This document shows positions 33,860-41,898 of a stretch of DNA of 43,789 nt, in pieces. The position numbers were made by a program, and so were the translations under genes. Under the pieces are notes generated by a model. It made no database searches and was not told where the DNA came from. It saw only the letters and a program-made list of their open reading frames with translations. Origin of the DNA: Egerieenecus sp048201975. GTDB lineage: Bacteria > Bacillota > Clostridia > Christensenellales > Aristaeellaceae. Numbering within the stretch: the first letter of the stretch is position 1; each line of letters opens with the position of its first letter. Location: positions 1 to 43,789 of the forward strand of contig DBFBGQ010000052.1 of the NCBI GenBank assembly GCA_048201975.1. Direction: 5' to 3'.

Positions 33860-35441
33860 GCGGGTGTTTCGGGAGCAGCTTCACCACGCGGCAGAAACGC
33901 GGCTGGCCGGGTTGCAGGCCGATCCCTGGCTGACCCGGCGGGTGCTGGCGCAGGCGAAGGAAGAGCGCCCGGCGAAAAAGAAGCTCTCGGTGGGATTGCT
34001 GCTGGCGGCGCTGCTGGTCCTGGCGGCGGTCACGGCCTTGGCCCTGGGGCTCACGCAGTATTTCGCGCGGTTTGCGGCCCTGGAGCATACCTATGGAGCC
34101 TATGACCAGTGGCCCGGCAGCGCGAAAATACAGCTGGTCCGGCTGATGCAGGAGAGCGGCATGGAGCTGGACGCCGCGCTGACGGCGCAGATGGGGCAGG
34201 CGGAGGATACGCAAGCCGAAGCCCTGGCGGAGGCGATCCTGGCGGATTACTTCGGCCCGCAGGGGAAAATCGATACCTACAACGCCATGCTGCAGGAGCT
34301 GGGCGCCTTCGACGCCTGGACGCTGGAGGACAAGGCGCTGTACAGCGCGTTGCTGGTGCAGTACGGATGGCAGAAGGAGGATTGGCCCCTTTATCTGCTG
34401 CCGGATGCGCAGGCGGCGGATCGCGCTGTCGTCATCCAAAATGCAAAGGATGTGCTGGTGGAGCAATTCAGCGCACTCCTGGACGAGGACCATATCCAGC
34501 TGAGCTATGGCAAGCATTTGCTGGATGGGAGCGACCAGGAGATCTGGGTGGTGGAAATCCCCAGCCGGTTCTCCCGGGAGCTGCGCTATCGGGTGGTGCT
34601 GTCGCCCGAGGGCAGCGTGCTTTCGTATACCGCGCCGCGGGGGTTGCCCTATACGGCGGCTTCTGAGCTGCTGGCAGAGTCCACGCTGGCCCAGCCGGGG
34701 CCATGGGATATTTCCGAGGAGGAGGCCATACGCATCGGGAAGGAGTCCATAGGCGAGCTGGGAAATTTCGGCGAAGTGATGGACCGGCTGGAGATCGACG
34801 CCTATTTTCTCTACAACCAGCGCTTCTGCCAGGGGGCGGAACCGGTCTGGCTGTTGTATTTCTACCTGGACGGAGAACTGGCGCAAAAGATGGCGCTGGG
34901 CTTCCAGGGGAATTTCCTGGAGACCGTGGCCGGGGACCAGGACTTTGAGGGCGCGGTCTGGTCCGACGCGCGGCCGGAGATCAACCTGTACGAAATGGAT
35001 TTCCGGCGCATGACCCTGGAGGAGCGGGCAGCATTCTCAAAAACCTGGAATCCCGTCATGGATGCGTATCTGGAGATCAACCCCTATTACCCCAACCGGA
35101 ACACGTCGGAGTATCGGGCCACCCGATGCGTCTACGGCCTGCCCGGGGCCGGGGACCTGACCCAGGAGCAGGCGATTGCCATTGCCCGGGAAGCGCTGCT
35201 CCGGGAGGGCGTGCTGGAGGAGACCTTTGACGACCGGGAAATTGTGGTAGCCTTTGACGTAACGGATGCGGAGAATCCCCTGTGGAAGCTGCTGGTTTAT
35301 CATGTGGCCTTTGAAAAAATGTCCGATTCCGCTGCCCGGACCGACCGCATGAGCTATCAGCTCGTCATCCATGCCGGAACGGGAGAGATTCTCAAGCTGG
35401 AAAACAACTGGGACGGCAACGTGGACGGGCTGAACATCTAA
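33852..35441 (+). CDS. membrane-anchored probable anti-sigma factor with large PepSY-like ectodomain
   Basis: A 529-residue single-pass membrane protein. Residues 1-44 are cytoplasmic and could bind the sigma factor, residues about 45-67 form the only membrane helix, and about 460 residues lie outside. Two segments resemble PepSY-type units (ISEEEAIRIGKESIGEL near 283-299 and LTQEQAIAIAREALL near 435-449), each followed by strands. No zinc-binding anti-sigma motif (HxxxCxxC) is visible. The 8-base overlap with the sigma gene is the main reason for calling it an anti-sigma factor. The ectodomain is far larger than in common anti-sigma factors and may be a sensor. GGAGGGG precedes the ATG. Confidence 0.65.
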   Translation: MDERVFREQLHHAAETRLAGLQADPWLTRRVLAQAKEERPAKKKLSVGLLLAALLVLAAVTALALGLTQYFARFAALEHTYGAYDQWPGSAKIQLVRLMQESGMELDAALTAQMGQAEDTQAEALAEAILADYFGPQGKIDTYNAMLQELGAFDAWTLEDKALYSALLVQYGWQKEDWPLYLLPDAQAADRAVVIQNAKDVLVEQFSALLDEDHIQLSYGKHLLDGSDQEIWVVEIPSRFSRELRYRVVLSPEGSVLSYTAPRGLPYTAASELLAESTLAQPGPWDISEEEAIRIGKESIGELGNFGEVMDRLEIDAYFLYNQRFCQGAEPVWLLYFYLDGELAQKMALGFQGNFLETVAGDQDFEGAVWSDARPEINLYEMDFRRMTLEERAAFSKTWNPVMDAYLEINPYYPNRNTSEYRATRCVYGLPGAGDLTQEQAIAIAREALLREGVLEETFDDREIVVAFDVTDAENPLWKLLVYHVAFEKMSDSAARTDRMSYQLVIHAGTGEILKLENNWDGNVDGLNI

Positions 35442-35500
35442 GGCCATTTTTCCGGCAACGGGGGCACTTTTTCGCGGCGGCAGGCGGGTTCAGGCTGTAA

Positions 35501-35538
35501 GCCGCCGGCGGATATGGATAAAAATGGACGCCGGCGGC
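35501..35538 (+). terminator. GC-rich hairpin after the sigma/anti-sigma pair
   Basis: GCCGCCGGCG (35501-35510) pairs perfectly with CGCCGGCGGC (35529-35538) around an 18-base loop, then GTTTCT. It separates the sigma operon from the exported-protein genes, either as a terminator or as a partial one. Confidence 0.5.
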
Positions 35539-35600
35539 GTTTCTATCACAGGAGCAATCTGCGTCACTCCGATCCAATTCCCAACAGGAGGCACAACGCC

Positions 35601-36566
35601 ATGAAGCAAGAGAAGAAACGAAACCGTATCAAAACATGGGCGGCCATGCCGCTGGCATGTATGCTGCTTGCCTGCGCGGCAGGCGCGGGAGCATGGGCGC
35701 GCGCGGAGGAAGGGACAGCGGAGGAAACCGCCGTCCCCCTTGCCGGGCAGAGCGAATCCGGCGCGGGCGCATCCGCCCAGGGGGAAGAGGTTCACGCCAT
35801 CACCCGGGAGGAAGCCATCGCCCTGGCCAAGACCGCCATTGCGCAGGCGCACTGCTTCCCGGAGGGGCGGCTGGACCGCGCCCAGGTTTACGCCACATCG
35901 TATACCACCGTGGAGCACCCCGACGATCTGCGCTGGCGCGTGATTTTTACCCTGTACCGGGAGGGGACGCTGGACGAGATTTCCTGGCAGTATGAGGCTT
36001 GCCTGGATACGTGGGGCAATATCATAGCGGATCGTGACATCCAGGTGCCCCATGTGGAAGAGGCGGCCATGCTGCCCGGCGCCAAAGCCATTGATTCCCA
36101 GCAAATCTACAACCGCTATGCCCAGGAGGCGGATTTCGCGCCGTTCTGGGAGTGGAGCTATACGCTGAAAGCGGCCTATTCCCAGGAAATTTCGCCCCTT
36201 GTGCAAAATCGCGAGGCCAATCCCGAGCAGGTATCCTTCAGCAATATCTACGACTACGGCTTGCCGGAGGAGGGCGAAACGTCCTACGACGACGCCCTGG
36301 CCTGCGCACGGGAGAGCCTTGCGTCCCGCTACCAACTGACGGAGGAAATGCTTTCCGCCCTGAGCCTGCATTATGACGCCTTCGATATCACCCAGCCCGA
36401 GACCCGGCGGTGGAAATTTACGTTCATGGACCCCGCGGATGCTCAAGGCGTGTGGTATCGGGTGGAGATTGACGCGGGCAGCGGCGAAGCCATTCGTGTG
36501 GAGAAAGGCCATTGGCAGGAGCGCGGCTGGGATGACCAGAGCTTTGATCTGCTCTGGCTGTTCTGA
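35601..36566 (+). CDS. exported PepSY-like protein
   Basis: A 321-residue exported protein starting behind AGGAGG. Its signal peptide contains LLAC (Cys25), a possible lipobox, followed by a second possible cleavage site (AWARA). A segment near 68-82 (ITREEAIALAKTAIAQA) matches the PepSY helix, followed by strands with LRWRVIFTLYREG. A weaker second unit is near 233-247 (YDDALACARESLASRY), and the end (RRWKFTFMDP, WYRVEIDAGSGEAIRVE) is the classical PepSY strand pair. PepSY-like domains often inhibit or chaperone other exported proteins. The ectodomain of the probable anti-sigma factor has the same units, suggesting that both recognise the same type of ligand. A decayed relative lies at 37886-38046. 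Confidence 0.65.
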   Translation: MKQEKKRNRIKTWAAMPLACMLLACAAGAGAWARAEEGTAEETAVPLAGQSESGAGASAQGEEVHAITREEAIALAKTAIAQAHCFPEGRLDRAQVYATSYTTVEHPDDLRWRVIFTLYREGTLDEISWQYEACLDTWGNIIADRDIQVPHVEEAAMLPGAKAIDSQQIYNRYAQEADFAPFWEWSYTLKAAYSQEISPLVQNREANPEQVSFSNIYDYGLPEEGETSYDDALACARESLASRYQLTEEMLSALSLHYDAFDITQPETRRWKFTFMDPADAQGVWYRVEIDAGSGEAIRVEKGHWQERGWDDQSFDLLWLF

Positions 36567-36621
36567 GGCGCGCCGCTTTTGTACCATGAACCAGTGAAGC
36601 CATCCTATGGGGAGGATTTGT

Positions 36622-37806
36622 ATGCGGATGAAAGGCAAGCGTCTGGCAGCCATCGCTGTCAGCCTGGTATTGGGTTTCACAGGGTGGATTTCCCCTGCGC
36701 TGGGAGAAAGCAACGCACAGGCGCTGAACGGTTTGCAGCTAGTCGAGCCGGAGCTGGTGACGGAAATAGATCTGTGCGCATCGAGGCTCCAGGTACTGCC
36801 CTTGGAGGATGGCACGTTCCTGCTGGGCGGTGAATCAAACGACCGTAAGGACGGCCCGCTTGCTCTGGCGATCTGCGTGGACGCCGACGGTGTGGAGCAA
36901 TGGCGGTTCACCCAACTACTGGAAGACAAGTATAGCAACGTGTTTCTGGAGCTCTTTGCGCTTGAGAATGATACGCTGGGTTTGGTACTGGCATCCAACG
37001 GGGAAGATCAATGCCAGTTTCTTTTCCTGCGCGATGGCGAAGTCATCAAACGCGTGGAAATCGCAGCGGACTTGAACAACCAATTGTTTCAGGTGAATGA
37101 CCGGATTCTGTGCTGCAGCAAGGAAGCCTTTGTTTATTATGATGAAGCAATGACCTATCGTTCCCTGACCTGCTATGATAGCCAGATGAATCAGCAATGG
37201 AGCGTCGCCTACGACATTCCCTTTGCCCTTCGGCAGATCCTCCCCGTGGCGGACGGATACCTGTTGTTTGGTACGTTGCAGGGACTCACCCAGGCGGAAA
37301 CGCTTACATACCAGGGGTTCGTGGGTAAGGTGGATGCCTCCGGCGTGCTGCAATGGTACGTGGAAACGGAAGAAACGAACCTTCGCTATTGGAATGCGCT
37401 CCAGCTGGAGGACGGCTCCTACGTTGCCCTGGGCGTCTGTACGGACCCTGGGGAGCACCATAGCCTGCACCTGACCCGCTACGATGAAAATCTAAATGAA
37501 GTGGAGGTTAAGCATACGGCGATACATGCCAGACTGTCTGGCGAGCTCTCCAATATGTTGCCAATGCCAGGGGGCTTCCTGCTGGCGTGCGGGGACGAAC
37601 CGGAGTCAGGGATGCTTACGCTGCTGGCTTTTGACAATGCCTGCAACCTGGTGGATAGCGTGAGCTTCTCCACCAGCGTAGAGTCCATGAATAAGTGCAG
37701 TTTGCGCGCCACGGATCAAGGCATATTCCTGTTTGTTTCAGGATTTCGGCATACCGCCGTAATGGAACCGGCTACCTGGAAAACGCTGATGTATCACATT
37801 GTCTAA
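36622..37806 (+). CDS. exported propeller-like repeat protein 1
   Basis: A 394-residue exported protein; the start at 36622 is chosen since GGAGG lies 6 bases upstream and the signal peptide (ending SPALG) follows. The mature part repeats a strand pattern of the type DGTFLLGG, then a polar strand, then a fresh DG turn (LEDGTFLLGG, VADGYLLFGT, LEDGSYVALGV, MPGGFLLACG), as in PQQ/WD-type beta-propellers. It is clearly paralogous to the 38156 gene (QGFVGKVDASG against QGFVGKVDANG). Third-position GC looks lower than in the metabolic operons. It follows the PepSY-like gene by 55 bases. No enzymatic motif is seen; ligand and partner are unknown. Confidence 0.7.
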   Translation: MRMKGKRLAAIAVSLVLGFTGWISPALGESNAQALNGLQLVEPELVTEIDLCASRLQVLPLEDGTFLLGGESNDRKDGPLALAICVDADGVEQWRFTQLLEDKYSNVFLELFALENDTLGLVLASNGEDQCQFLFLRDGEVIKRVEIAADLNNQLFQVNDRILCCSKEAFVYYDEAMTYRSLTCYDSQMNQQWSVAYDIPFALRQILPVADGYLLFGTLQGLTQAETLTYQGFVGKVDASGVLQWYVETEETNLRYWNALQLEDGSYVALGVCTDPGEHHSLHLTRYDENLNEVEVKHTAIHARLSGELSNMLPMPGGFLLACGDEPESGMLTLLAFDNACNLVDSVSFSTSVESMNKCSLRATDQGIFLFVSGFRHTAVMEPATWKTLMYHIV

Positions 37807-37828
37807 CAGTTGGGGTGCAGTTCACTCA

Positions 37829-37884
37829 GGTTGGCCGAAGTTGCTTCCTCGAAAAAGTGGGTTTTACCACTTTTTCGACACGCT
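37829..37884 (+). repeat. 56-bp palindrome-containing repeat, copy 1
   Basis: This stretch is the reverse complement of 43594-43649 with a single mismatch. Its core is a hairpin CGAAAAAGTGG / CCACTTTTTCG (37850-37876) with a short loop. A further hairpin CACGCTG (37879-37885) / CAGCGTG (37896-37902) follows. The repeat lies exactly where the remnant of a PepSY-like gene begins, so it probably arrived with, or caused, its loss. Confidence 0.8.
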
Positions 37885-37885
37885 G

Positions 37886-38046
37886 AGCTCACGTACAGCG
37901 TGACCTTCGATAACTATTACAAGGACGCCAGCGTGCGCGTGTGGAGGTTCAATGTCTTTGAGCAGGGCACGGAGGCGTATGTCATATACGTGGACGCCGG
38001 GGACGGAGAGGCCCTCGAAATCTTTCCGGTAAGCAATTTCGGCTGA
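37886..38046 (+). pseudogene. C-terminal remnant of a PepSY-like gene
   Basis: About 52 codons are open up to a TGA at 38044-38046 and read VRVWRFNVFEQG, AYVIYVDAGDGEALEIF. This matches the last strands of the PepSY-like protein at 35601 (RRWKFTFMDP, WYRVEIDAGSGEAIRVE). Everything upstream is missing and replaced by the 56-bp repeat. No start codon with ribosome binding site precedes it. It is followed after 109 bases by a propeller gene, just as the intact PepSY-like gene is. Confidence 0.65.
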
Positions 38047-38155
38047 GCGGCCAGGGCGCTTTCCCTGCCGAAGCCTTTTCCTTTGCAGACAAAAGGGGAT
38101 ATTCGCCCTGCTTTCCGGGCGCAAATCAGAAGGAGAAGAGAGGGAGGATCAGCGA

Positions 38156-39346
38156 ATGAAGGGCAAGAAAGCTTTGGCGCTGGCGGTTTGCGCGGCGCTG
38201 CTGCAGGGCTGCGGGCTTGCGCGAGCGGAGACGGCCGGCAGCATACAGCTGGAGGAACCCACGCTTGTGGCGGAAATCCCCCTGCAGGGCATAGCCGCCA
38301 ATGTCGCCGCCTATGACGACGGCACATTTTTGCTTACCGGCAGCCAAACGAATTTGACCGTATCCTTTTCGGAGGCCTCTCCAGCCACGGTGCTGCGGAT
38401 CAACGAGAAAGGCGAAACCCGGTGGCAGTTCGACTTTCTCTTGCACGAGCAGGCCATCGTATCCTTCAACGAAGGCTTTGCTTTGGGGGAAAATACCTAC
38501 GCGCTGATGTTTACCGGCGCGGACAGCACCCAGGGTTACAGCCAGCTGCTGCTGGTGAAGGATCAGGAGGTTGTGAAGCGCGAGGAACTTCCCTGGGACT
38601 GGATTCATCAGCTGGAACAGGCGGGCGACCGACTGCTGCGCTTCAGCTGGCCGCAGGGCGCCCTGTATGAGGAGGAGATCACCAACCGTGAGCTGTTCTG
38701 CTACGATCAGGAGCTGAACCTGCTGTGGCAGGCGAAATATGACCTGCCCATGTTCCTTGCGGATGTTTTGCCCCTGGAGGAGGGCTATCTGCTTTTTGGG
38801 TGGTTGCAGGAGCCCGATGAAACGGGCCTGGGACCCTGTCAGGGCTTTGTGGGCAAGGTGGACGCCAACGGCGCGCTGGAAACGTATCAGACCGTGGAGG
38901 ATGACCGCCTCCAGTACAAGCATGCCATACGGACGGAGGACGGCGGGTATATGGCCCTGGGCGCCTGTGAAAACACGGACGGGCGGCGCCTGGTGCACAT
39001 GACCTTTTTCGATCAGGCGCTGAACGTGACGGATACCAAGCATGTGACGCTTGTGGAAGGCCGCATGTGGATGGCGTCCGACATCGTTCCCGTGGCGAGC
39101 GGCTTCATGGTCGCTTATGCCTGGGAGCCGGACAGCAAGCATATGGCGCTGCATGCCTACGACACGGCGGGCAACCTGACGGACAGCCTGTCCTTTCCCG
39201 TGGACTGCAAGGGCCTGTCCGCTTGCTCCCTGCGCAGCAACGATCACGGCATCTTCCTGTTTGTGGGCGCATTGAAGCCCCTGGAGGAGGACAATCAGCA
39301 GAACCGCAATTGGACGCTGATGTACAGGCTCAACGGTGTGCCCTGA
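38156..39346 (+). CDS. exported propeller-like repeat protein 2
   Basis: A 396-residue protein with a lipobox signal peptide (LLQGC, Cys19), so probably anchored to the membrane. Repeated strand units include YDDGTFLLTGS, LEEGYLLFGW, TEDGGYMALGA and VASGFMVAYA. It aligns over its full length with the 36622 protein, including the closing block CSLRSNDHGIFLFVG against CSLRATDQGIFLFVS. The first copy lacks a lipobox, so the two may sit in different places, one released and one anchored. GGAGG precedes the start. It was probably formed by duplication of the PepSY-propeller module. Confidence 0.7.
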   Translation: MKGKKALALAVCAALLQGCGLARAETAGSIQLEEPTLVAEIPLQGIAANVAAYDDGTFLLTGSQTNLTVSFSEASPATVLRINEKGETRWQFDFLLHEQAIVSFNEGFALGENTYALMFTGADSTQGYSQLLLVKDQEVVKREELPWDWIHQLEQAGDRLLRFSWPQGALYEEEITNRELFCYDQELNLLWQAKYDLPMFLADVLPLEEGYLLFGWLQEPDETGLGPCQGFVGKVDANGALETYQTVEDDRLQYKHAIRTEDGGYMALGACENTDGRRLVHMTFFDQALNVTDTKHVTLVEGRMWMASDIVPVASGFMVAYAWEPDSKHMALHAYDTAGNLTDSLSFPVDCKGLSACSLRSNDHGIFLFVGALKPLEEDNQQNRNWTLMYRLNGVP

Positions 39347-39446
39347 GGGCGCGGCAACCGGGAAAGCCGGTAGGGGACCCGCGCTCGCTGCGCCCGGGAA
39401 AGGAGCCGCGGGCCTGTGAAAACGCTGGGGAAGGGAAGATGACGCC

Positions 39447-40622
39447 ATGAAAAAAATGTGGTTTGCATGTGGATTGATTTGTATGCTGATCCTGTCCAGC
39501 ATTGCGCATGCGGAGAGTATCAGCGCTTCCCTATCTGGACAGATATGGAATTTGGACTTAACACGCAGTCCGATGGCCTATACGGACGAAGGAACGATCG
39601 TGCTTGCAGGCCGTGACGGTAACGCATCGCCCACAGATGATACAATAGAAGCCCGCTTATATTGTATCGATGGGCAAGGCAACCTGCTCTGGCAATATAT
39701 CAGCGGCGCTCCCGGCACCAAAAATTACTTTTATAATGTCAGTCAGTTACCAAACGGGGATATTCAGGTTTGCCAGAGCATTACCCAGGGGGGAATGGAG
39801 CGGGATTGCCTGTTGCGCATTCGTCAGGGCCAGCTGATCTCCCAAATGGAATTGCCAGAAGACGTTAGGACAATGTATTCCCTTGGAAATGACCTGCTGC
39901 TTGTAACTCCGCGAGAGGGCTGGCTGGAAAATGGCGCCATGCAGTATATTTCCGAGCTGTCGTTGTTGTCGCCGGAGGGAGAGCTTCTTTGGAGCTGCTG
40001 TTTGGAAGAGCCCTGTACGGTCTCCGGCGTAGCGGCTTTGCCTGAGGGCTACGCCATCTTCGGCAGTCAATTTGACGCGCAAGGAGCGTTCCACCCTTAC
40101 CTGGCTGTTTTGAACGCGGTGGGACAAACACAGTGGAGCCTGACCCTGCCGCAACAATCCGCCCGTTACCAGGATGCAGCCGTATCGGATGAAGGGAATA
40201 TCGTGGTCGTGGGCGGTACGTATGAAAATGCGGATGGCACTGGTTTTCCCACGGCGCTCATCGCGTGCTATACCCCGGAAGGCAAGCTCCTGTGGCAACG
40301 GGAGGAGGATTACCATGAAATGGGCTTCCTGTATGAGACCATTGCCAAGGTACCGGAAGGCTATGTGGCCACGGGAGCGAACAGCAGCGCGGGGGCCAGC
40401 ACGCATATTGTCTTTTACGATCATGACGGAGGGATCATTTTCCAATGGGACGAGCCGTTGCCCACCGAATATCAACAGCTAAACCGGCTGTGGCTGCAAA
40501 CCATTGGAAAGGATGTGTATTTGGTAGCCTGTGGACTCTACGGGGATACCGGCTGGCCGCTCCATGGCGCATGTGAATACCGAACCAATATGAAGAATAT
40601 TTATTATGCTTCCCCGCTGTAA
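39447..40622 (+). CDS. exported propeller-like repeat protein 3, divergent
   Basis: A 391-residue protein with a signal peptide (about 1-22, ending AHAES) and no lipobox. Repeats are of the same type (DEGTIVLAGRD, LPNGDIQVCQS, LPEGYAIFGS, VPEGYVATGA, with GNLLWQY and GKLLWQRE strands), closest in style to PQQ-like propellers. It is only distantly similar to propeller proteins 1 and 2. Base composition is visibly lower in GC than its neighbours, with many TTG, ATA and GAA codons, suggesting a separate origin. AAGGGAAG precedes the ATG at a long distance. Function unknown. Confidence 0.65.
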   Translation: MKKMWFACGLICMLILSSIAHAESISASLSGQIWNLDLTRSPMAYTDEGTIVLAGRDGNASPTDDTIEARLYCIDGQGNLLWQYISGAPGTKNYFYNVSQLPNGDIQVCQSITQGGMERDCLLRIRQGQLISQMELPEDVRTMYSLGNDLLLVTPREGWLENGAMQYISELSLLSPEGELLWSCCLEEPCTVSGVAALPEGYAIFGSQFDAQGAFHPYLAVLNAVGQTQWSLTLPQQSARYQDAAVSDEGNIVVVGGTYENADGTGFPTALIACYTPEGKLLWQREEDYHEMGFLYETIAKVPEGYVATGANSSAGASTHIVFYDHDGGIIFQWDEPLPTEYQQLNRLWLQTIGKDVYLVACGLYGDTGWPLHGACEYRTNMKNIYYASPL

Positions 40623-40639
40623 GCCACGGAAGAAGGCGC

Positions 40640-40711
40640 TTCCGGCTGGGCAGCGGGCTGCCGCGGTTCTGCGCCGGAAGGCGTCGGCGCCGCGGCCTTT
40701 TGCTTTTTTTG
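40640..40711 (+). terminator. hairpin and T-run after propeller protein 3
   Basis: CTTCCGGC (40640-40647) pairs with GCCGGAAG (40674-40681), with further GC-rich pairing to 40695, and TTTTTTT at 40705-40711. It ends the exported-protein cluster before the uxuAB promoter. Confidence 0.5.
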
Positions 40712-40732
40712 TCTCCGTGCAGGAAACGCCAT

Positions 40733-40760
40733 GGACATTTCCGGCGGGATGGGGTATACT
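40733..40760 (+). promoter_or_regulatory. SigA promoter of uxuAB
   Basis: -35 TGGACA (40733-40738), a 16-base spacer and -10 TATACT (40755-40760), 40 bases before the uxuA start. I see no obvious operator palindrome. Confidence 0.55.
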
Positions 40761-40800
40761 GCAAGCAAACATACCAAAAACAAAAGGAGTGGGCAGCGCG

Positions 40801-41883
40801 ATGAAAATGACCTTCCGCTGGTACGGCGCCAACAGCGACGCCGTAACCCTCAAGCAGATCAAGCAGATTCCCGGCATGAGCGGCGTGATGGGCTTCCTGG
40901 ACTACAAGGCTGCGGGCGAAACCTGGACCAAGGAGGAAATCGGCGCTTATGTGGCGCAGGTGAACGCGGCCGGGCTGGCCTGCGAGGTCATCGAGAGCGT
41001 GAACGTCCACGAGGATATCAAGATGGGCCTGCCCAGCCGGGACGGCTACATCGCCAACTATATCCAGACCATCCGCAACCTGGCGGAATATGGCGTCAAG
41101 GTGATCGTATACAATTTTATGCCCGTGTTCGACTGGTTGCGCACGGACCTGGCCCGGGTGATCCCCGAGGACGGCAGCAACAGCCTGTACTTTGACGAGG
41201 CGGAGCTCCAGGGCATGACGCCCCTGGAGATCGTCCGGCGCACGGCGGAGGATTCCCAGGGCTTCACCCTCCCCGGCTGGGAGCCCGAGCGCCTGGCTCT
41301 GCTGGAAACCACCCTCAAGCAGTATGAGACCATCGACGCCCAGCAGCTGCGGGCCAACTGGAAGTATTTCCTGGACGCCATCATTCCCGTGTGCGAGGAA
41401 TGCGGCGTGGTCATGGCCTGCCACCCCGACGACCCGGCCTGGCCCATTTTCGGCCTGCCCCGGGTGGCCCACAGCCAGGCGGACTTCGACCAAATGGTGG
41501 CCCTGCACGATTCCCCCTGCAATACCCTGTGCCTGTGCACCGGTTCCCTGGGCAGCGACCCGGCCAACGACATCCCCGCCATCATCCGCCACTTTGGGGA
41601 AATGGGCCGCATCGGCTGCCTGCACGTGCGCAATATCAAGCATCTGGGCTATCACCGCTTCCGGGAGGCCAGCCACCTGTCCAGCGACGGCAGCCTGGAC
41701 ATGTACGCCATCATGAAGGCCATTCACGATACCTGCCCGGACACCTACATCCGCCCGGACCATGGGCGCATGATCTGGGACGAAAAGGGCCGGCCTGGCT
41801 ACGGGCTGTATGACCGGGCCCTGGGCGCGGCCTACCTCAACGGGCTGTGGGAAGCCATCTGCCGGGGCGAAGCTCAGGCGTAA
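40801..41883 (+). CDS. uxuA: mannonate dehydratase
   Basis: A 360-residue enzyme of normal UxuA length. It dehydrates D-mannonate to 2-keto-3-deoxy-gluconate in hexuronate breakdown. Family blocks include RWYGANSDAVTLKQIKQIPG at the N-terminus, VIVYNFMPVFDWLRTDL, MACHPDDPAWPIFGLPR (metal-site His), CLCTGSLGSDPAND, GRIGCLHVRNIK and the closing YIRPDHGRMIWDE. AAAGGAG precedes the ATG at 40801. It lies 15 bases before uxuB and is co-transcribed with it. No UxaC isomerase, KDG kinase or aldolase gene is in the window, so the pathway is completed elsewhere. Confidence 0.96.
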   Translation: MKMTFRWYGANSDAVTLKQIKQIPGMSGVMGFLDYKAAGETWTKEEIGAYVAQVNAAGLACEVIESVNVHEDIKMGLPSRDGYIANYIQTIRNLAEYGVKVIVYNFMPVFDWLRTDLARVIPEDGSNSLYFDEAELQGMTPLEIVRRTAEDSQGFTLPGWEPERLALLETTLKQYETIDAQQLRANWKYFLDAIIPVCEECGVVMACHPDDPAWPIFGLPRVAHSQADFDQMVALHDSPCNTLCLCTGSLGSDPANDIPAIIRHFGEMGRIGCLHVRNIKHLGYHRFREASHLSSDGSLDMYAIMKAIHDTCPDTYIRPDHGRMIWDEKGRPGYGLYDRALGAAYLNGLWEAICRGEAQA

Positions 41884-41898
41884 GGAGGAGCGATTGCC

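Noticed and set aside
36622..40622. PQQ-dependent dehydrogenases
   Set aside because: The repeat strands resemble PQQ-type propellers, but the proteins are too short and lack the Cys-Cys and Ca/PQQ-binding residues of quinoproteins.
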